A stretch of DNA of 59,366 bases from contig NZ_JALUFF010000013.1 in NCBI RefSeq assembly GCF_027052235.1, positions 1 through 59,366 of the forward strand. The letters run 5' to 3'. Position 1 is the first letter of the stretch, and each line of letters begins with the position of its first letter. The translations under genes and the position numbers were made by a program. Positions 54,552-59,366 of the stretch are shown here, piece after piece. This DNA comes from Thermococcus sp. (lineage in GTDB: Archaea > Methanobacteriota_B > Thermococci > Thermococcales > Thermococcaceae). The notes beneath the pieces were generated by a model. It was not told the origin of the DNA. It ran no database searches and saw only the letters and a list, made by a program, of their open reading frames with translations.

Positions 54552-55733
54552 TCACACCTCGAACTTCAGGAGCGTGTCCGACTCGTTCTCGACCATTTCC
54601 ATCCACTTCTTCACGTCCACCTCTCCGATGGGTGGCATGACCTTTGGCTTTGGTGGCTCCTCGTTCTCCCCCAAAAGGCCGTGTATCCTGAGGTCTTCAA
54701 GTATGGCATTCCTCAGCGATTCTGTGGCGAGCTCGGAGTGGTATATCGTCCCGAGCGAGCTGAGTATCATGTCCTTGACGTGCTCCTGCCCCTTGTCCTC
54801 GTGGAGGTGGGGGTTCAGCGTCTCTATCTGGAAAACCTCGACGCCTTGATCATAGATCTCCTTGAACTTCTCCCTCTCCTTCCACTGCCCGAAGGTCTCG
54901 AAGAGGTAGACCAGCTCGTAGGGCTCTATGGAGTAGCCGGTGGAGAAGGGCATGACATCCGCTAACTTCATGCTCATAGCGTGCTCGCCGGCGTTGCTCG
55001 TTACAATTATGCTCGTCTCGAAGCCCGTGGCAACGCCAAAGAGGGCGTTCATGTAGCGGTTCGTTATCTCGCTCACCCTACCCCACTTCTTGAAATACAA
55101 ACCTCTCGTGCTCACCTTGGGCTTGTGGCGCCAGCTCAGCCTGACCATTGAGTACTCGCTCTCGCTCAGGAGGAAGCCAGCTGCATAGTCCTTCACGTAC
55201 TCGTTTACCGAGCCGGGTATGTAGTTGTCCGCATCAACAAAGCCGACGTATTTTGCTCCAAGGGCCTTAGCAAGGAGCACCCCGATTATCATGCCCTCGC
55301 CTTTCCCGCTCCTCACGCTTTCACCGTCCAGTATTTCGGTGTAGCCGACCTCCCTGAATGCCTCCGCTATTCCCGGATCGCGCTGGTGAACCATGACTAT
55401 CTTCGACTTCGTGAGGCTGTAGAAGTGCTTTACCAAGTCAACCTCCTGCTTGAAGACGTTGGGGCCTTCTCGTTTGCTGTTGGAGACTATTATGATGGGG
55501 CACTGGTGCGGAATGGCCTTGAGGACGCCGTCAACGAGCTGGAGCTTCTCGTTCTTCATCGGAACTACCACCGCGATGTCCTCAAGGGTTCGATAGATGT
55601 CCTCCCTCGGGATATTCTTAACCGTGAGCGAGCCGACCTCTTTGGTCTGGCTGTCGAGCTTGATGACCTTGAGGACCTCGTATATCTCCACCGCGCCGAA
55701 CAGTTCCTTGTAAACAGGGGCCTCAAGCAGCAA
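54552..55733 (-). CDS. mpgS: mannosyl-3-phosphoglycerate synthase
   Basis: A 393-residue GT55 glycosyltransferase closely matching the Pyrococcus enzyme. It begins [20 protein letters not shown] (TTG start at 55733, GGGGGTGGTAGC before it). [11 protein letters not shown] is the DxD GDP-mannose/metal site and [19 protein letters not shown] is a catalytic-loop signature; the C-terminus is [17 protein letters not shown]. It joins GDP-mannose and 3-phosphoglycerate. The operon is mpgS-mpgP-manC-(membrane)-pmm. Confidence 0.96.
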   Translation of the reverse strand: MLLEAPVYKELFGAVEIYEVLKVIKLDSQTKEVGSLTVKNIPREDIYRTLEDIAVVVPMKNEKLQLVDGVLKAIPHQCPIIIVSNSKREGPNVFKQEVDLVKHFYSLTKSKIVMVHQRDPGIAEAFREVGYTEILDGESVRSGKGEGMIIGVLLAKALGAKYVGFVDADNYIPGSVNEYVKDYAAGFLLSESEYSMVRLSWRHKPKVSTRGLYFKKWGRVSEITNRYMNALFGVATGFETSIIVTSNAGEHAMSMKLADVMPFSTGYSIEPYELVYLFETFGQWKEREKFKEIYDQGVEVFQIETLNPHLHEDKGQEHVKDMILSSLGTIYHSELATESLRNAILEDLRIHGLLGENEEPPKPKVMPPIGEVDVKKWMEMVENESDTLLKFEV

Positions 55734-55784
55734 GCTACCACCCCCAAAAAGTTTGAATACCAGAGGTAAATAAAAGAAAACTCC

Positions 55785-57194
<1,410 letters not shown>

Positions 57195-57210
57195 CTAATA
57201 AGGGTTTCGC

Positions 57211-57777
57211 TCACTTCCAGCGCGGATTGTCGATGAGCTTAACTTCCCCGTTTTCCTCCACGACGAGCTTGGAGAAGCCCTTCTCCTTTATCGAGCCGTA
57301 ATCGTGGCCTGCATCTGCCGGATAGACCGCGAGGAAGATGAACGGCTCGTCGCCCGTGTTAACCGTCCTGTGGGCCCAGTAGGGTGGAACGTAGACGACC
57401 GTTCCGGGCTCCATCGGAACCCACTCTGCCTTTCCTTCCGGCGTCTGGAGGAGCATTCCACCCCTCCCTTTGATGGCGTAGTATATCTCGGCCCTGTCGG
57501 GCTTGGCATGATAGTGGCCCTTGGTGAAGAAGAACTCCTTCCCGACCTTGCCGGGGTAGAGGACGGTCGTGGCAAAGTTGAGGTCGCCTTCCCTTTCCTC
57601 CTGTTCAATCGCGTAGACCTCGTAAACGACCGGGTCGTCCTTGAGGAGCTCGTTGTAGGCCTCCTCATCGAGGAAGTAGCCCTTGAGGTCGCTGAGCCTC
57701 CTGACGAGCCTCTTGGCCCCGGGAATAACTCCTGTCTCAAAGTCTATCTTAACTCCAAGGGGCATCTTGTACTCCAT
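57211..57777 (-). CDS. pgiA: phosphoglucose isomerase, cupin type
   Basis: A 188-residue cupin PGI, unrelated to the classical isomerase. The metal-binding residues are in FTKGHYHAKPDRAEIYYA and PPYWAHRTVN, with E in the DRAE motif. It interconverts glucose-6-P and fructose-6-P. Start ATG 57777 after GGTGATGGGT. It heads a pgiA-glkA pair and has a TGM upstream of its TATA box (TTAAATAG on the minus strand, about 57809-57816). Confidence 0.96.
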   Translation of the reverse strand: MEYKMPLGVKIDFETGVIPGAKRLVRRLSDLKGYFLDEEAYNELLKDDPVVYEVYAIEQEEREGDLNFATTVLYPGKVGKEFFFTKGHYHAKPDRAEIYYAIKGRGGMLLQTPEGKAEWVPMEPGTVVYVPPYWAHRTVNTGDEPFIFLAVYPADAGHDYGSIKEKGFSKLVVEENGEVKLIDNPRWK

Positions 57778-57828
57778 ACCCATCACCGGAGAAGACTAAC
57801 CGCGGGACTATTTAACCTTTCCCTTTTG

Positions 57829-57845
57829 TATCACCGGGAGGGATA
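57829..57845. promoter_or_regulatory. Thermococcales Glycolytic Motif upstream of pgiA
   Basis: TATCAC-N5-GGGATA matches the TGM consensus with one mismatch. In the pgiA direction it lies upstream of the TATA box, a position that elsewhere in the order is linked with activation by Tgr when sugars are scarce; a site downstream of the TATA represses. It also sits three bases from the end of the KH-domain gene. Confidence 0.6.
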
Positions 57846-57847
57846 AA

Positions 57848-58030
57848 TCACTCAGCAGGCCTGACCTCAATCTTCTTGCCTATGACGAGCTCCGCGGCCC
57901 TGACTGCGGCGCCACCGCTCCCGACGGCTATCCTCACCTTGTCGGCCGGGACGTAAACGATTATTTTGTCGTCGGTCTCCTCTATTGCCACAATCTCAAC
58001 GTTGAGCATCTTCCTCAGCCTGTCCCTCAT
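57848..58030 (-). CDS. small single KH-domain RNA-binding protein
   Basis: A 60-residue protein whose core is DDKIIVYVPADKVRIAVGSGGAAVRAAELVIG, here noted as VPADKVRIAVGSGG with the KH GxxG loop (GSGG), followed by GKKIEVRPAE. It covers the second half of a KH domain only, the rest (MLNVEIVAIEETD) being short. Start ATG 58030 after GGGGGATTGCT; TATA-like CTTTTATATCC upstream. Probably binds RNA; partners unknown. Confidence 0.72.
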   Translation of the reverse strand: MRDRLRKMLNVEIVAIEETDDKIIVYVPADKVRIAVGSGGAAVRAAELVIGKKIEVRPAE

Positions 58031-58095
58031 AGCAATCCCCCACGAAAACTGGTCGAAGAAGGATATAAAAGTAACTACGCCCTCTCCAGCACTGA

Positions 58096-58125
58096 CTAAC
58101 TTAAATGATATTTTTACAAAGTTAG
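58096..58125. promoter_or_regulatory. inverted repeat upstream of the restriction endonuclease gene
   Basis: Perfect 7-base arms CTAACTT (58096-58102) and AAGTTAG (58119-58125) with a 16-base AT-rich centre, about 80 bases before the endonuclease start and upstream of its TATA (AATTTTTATC, about 58166-58175). It could be an operator or a hairpin. No controller gene is visible. Confidence 0.35.
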
Positions 58126-58204
58126 ATGGTTAAGAGAAAAGCAAAGCGCTTCTGGAACAGCAAAATTTTTATCATGAGCATCAGGTAATACGCAGGTGGC
58201 CTAG

Positions 58205-59023
58205 ATGACTAAAACTCTTAAAATCGACACAAGAAAAAAACCAACAGAGAACATCCCCTCAACAAGTAAAATAATTGAAGAAGCAATTACCGAATTAAAG
58301 ATAGATGCACTTCTTGACAAACTCTTTGAGAAAGATGAGAGTGGAGAAGGTATAACCCCATCAAGGATCGCAAAAATGCTTGAAGAGAAAGCATTTGATA
58401 TTTACAAGGAATATGAAAACCAGGTAAGGAAAGCATATCTCTCTGTTGGATATAGCCGAGAAAAACTTGAACAATCTTTTCAACAAGCTCGGTTCTCAAG
58501 AGGTGGAAAGACATTCGAGATAATCTTTACAAAATTGCTCAACAGGTTTAGAATCAAATACGACCGCAATAAAGTGATTAAAATCTATGACCACATCACA
58601 GAGGGAGAAAAACCCGATTTCATCATACCCTCTGCAAGGGCTTTTCTCAATGATCCTTCTTCGTCAATATTAATCACAGTGAAAAGGAAGGTTAGAGAAA
58701 GATGGAGGGAGGCAGTTGGTGAAGCACAAATTCTGAGAAATAAATTTGGAAATGAAATCAACTTTTGGTTCGTTGGGTTTGATGAAGAATTTACAATTTA
58801 CTCAGCAATTGCAATGCTCGACAATGGAATTGACAGGATCTACGTCATAAATGGTAGATACGATAGTCTCATTGAAGAAATTAGGCGGATATCGTATTCT
58901 AATTTTGATAATGACAGGTACTTACTAAAAATCAGAAGGTTTTCAGACATTTTTGATGACATCATACAATTCATGAACGAACATAACGGAAAACAATTAA
59001 CTAAACAATTAACTCTTGTGTAG
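58205..59023 (+). CDS. type II restriction endonuclease, PspGI-like (predicted CCWGG specificity)
   Basis: A 272-residue protein, AT-rich and unlike its neighbours in composition. Active-site candidates are Asp138 (GEKPDFIIPS), Lys160 (ILITVKRKVRERWREA) and Glu173 (VGEAQ). From memory, R.PspGI, a 272-residue enzyme of Pyrococcus that cuts CCWGG, is described with catalytic D138, K160 and E173: the same spacing and numbering. The T-V-K-R-x-x-x-x-R-W-R-E run is the SsoII/EcoRII/PspGI family motif. The methyltransferase gene is convergent with a 15-base overlap. Identity to PspGI needs an alignment. Confidence 0.85.
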   Translation: MTKTLKIDTRKKPTENIPSTSKIIEEAITELKIDALLDKLFEKDESGEGITPSRIAKMLEEKAFDIYKEYENQVRKAYLSVGYSREKLEQSFQQARFSRGGKTFEIIFTKLLNRFRIKYDRNKVIKIYDHITEGEKPDFIIPSARAFLNDPSSSILITVKRKVRERWREAVGEAQILRNKFGNEINFWFVGFDEEFTIYSAIAMLDNGIDRIYVINGRYDSLIEEIRRISYSNFDNDRYLLKIRRFSDIFDDIIQFMNEHNGKQLTKQLTLV

Positions 59024-59366
59024 TACAACAATATTTTCCTCCGCCATTGTTTCGACTGTCTCCCCTTTTTTATTTGAGGGAGAAACCCTATGAGGCATTC
59101 TTTTATTTGGAATAGCCCTCACATATGTTACCTCATGTTCATAACCAAAACTTTCGAATATCTCCACATAAATCTCATCAGTTGGTATCCGTATGCCCTT
59201 TACTGTCCTATTAGCAACCACAAAAACAACATAACCCCCATCATTTAGGACTTCATCGAGGTTTTTACTCGCTTTATAGAAGTCAATGAAATAGGATAAC
59301 ACCTCTCTCGCCCTCTTTTCGTCTTTCTCTGCAATTAAGTGAATTACCTCATCGAGTTTTTCTGAA
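59009..59366 (-). CDS. DNA methyltransferase (C-terminal part, cut by window edge)
   Basis: The minus-strand frame is open from the window end, so the N-terminus with the catalytic motif lies outside. The visible C-terminal part has the segment GGYVVFVVANRTVKGIRIPT, EIFESFGYEHEVTYVRAIPN and KRMPHRVSPSNKKGETVETM, a pattern of N4-cytosine/N6-adenine (amino) methyltransferases. It ends ENIVVLHKS at 59009. Its convergent overlap with the endonuclease indicates the modification half of the same system; M.PspGI is described as a cytosine-N4 methyltransferase. Confidence 0.82.
   Translation of the reverse strand, partial: SEKLDEVIHLIAEKDEKRAREVLSYFIDFYKASKNLDEVLNDGGYVVFVVANRTVKGIRIPTDEIYVEIFESFGYEHEVTYVRAIPNKRMPHRVSPSNKKGETVETMAEENIVVLHKS

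Overview
The window is a stretch of a hyperthermophilic archaeal chromosome, almost certainly a Thermococcus species (order Thermococcales). The evidence is the gene content: SurR with protein disulfide oxidoreductase, a tungsten aldehyde:ferredoxin oxidoreductase, an ADP-dependent glucokinase next to a cupin-type phosphoglucose isomerase, a mannosylglycerate operon, split RNA polymerase A'/A'' genes, archaeal ribosomal proteins and an intein in topoisomerase I. The signals are also archaeal: TATA boxes, GGTGAT-type ribosome binding sites, overlapping ATGA junctions and Thermococcales Glycolytic Motif sites.

Layout. 1-4.0 kb: toxin-antitoxin (TA) pairs (VapBC, MNT/HEPN, RelBE), with RelBE immediately upstream of the ribosome-rescue gene pelota, then prolidase. 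4.1-9.3 kb: HAD phosphatase, L35Ae, Trm1, a ferritin-like/VIT1 iron transporter, MATE transporter, L37e and Lsm. 9.4-13.5 kb: secreted GH13 lipoprotein under a sugar-control motif, and GlyRS. 13.5-21.5 kb: HPr-kinase-like P-loop protein divergent from an intein-containing topA, then geranylgeranyl reductase-ferredoxin-SurR divergent from pdo. 21.7-31.1 kb: the RNA polymerase/ribosomal operon rpoH-rpoB-rpoA1-rpoA2-rpl30e-nusA-rps12-rps7.

31.2-36.1 kb is the accessory island: VapBC, MNT/HEPN, a tail-to-tail RelB/RelE pair, an orphan UPF0175 gene and another VapBC, interleaved with three small membrane-protein genes. A GC-rich leader/promoter element recurs four times here (two identical 57-bp copies, one shortened, one decayed). 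One membrane gene has lost its ATG and another has an in-frame TAG. This is the best candidate for an undescribed system.

36.1-44.8 kb: phosphodiesterase, NreA repair protein, the aor-MoaD-radical SAM cluster, tRNA-Ser and tRNA-Cys, a second ubiquitin-fold protein, alanine aminotransferase, a candidate C/D-box RNA and a split LysO exporter. 44.8-50.6 kb: ferritin-like protein, the translation cluster L44e-S27e-aIF2alpha-Nop10-PAC2 (with a structured leader) and a cobalt/nickel ECF transporter. 50.6-57.8 kb: the mannosylglycerate operon, then ADP-glucokinase and phosphoglucose isomerase. The last 1.2 kb is AT-rich and holds a restriction-modification pair whose nuclease looks like PspGI; its methyltransferase runs off the window.

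How it works together: sugar polymers are cut by the GH13 enzyme, glucose enters the modified Embden-Meyerhof pathway via ADP-glucokinase and PGI, fructose-6-phosphate can be diverted to GDP-mannose and mannosylglycerate, and AOR and AlaAT handle aldehydes and pyruvate/amino groups. No gap of more than 300 bases lacks an annotated gene. All calls come from reading the sequence; no database search was run.
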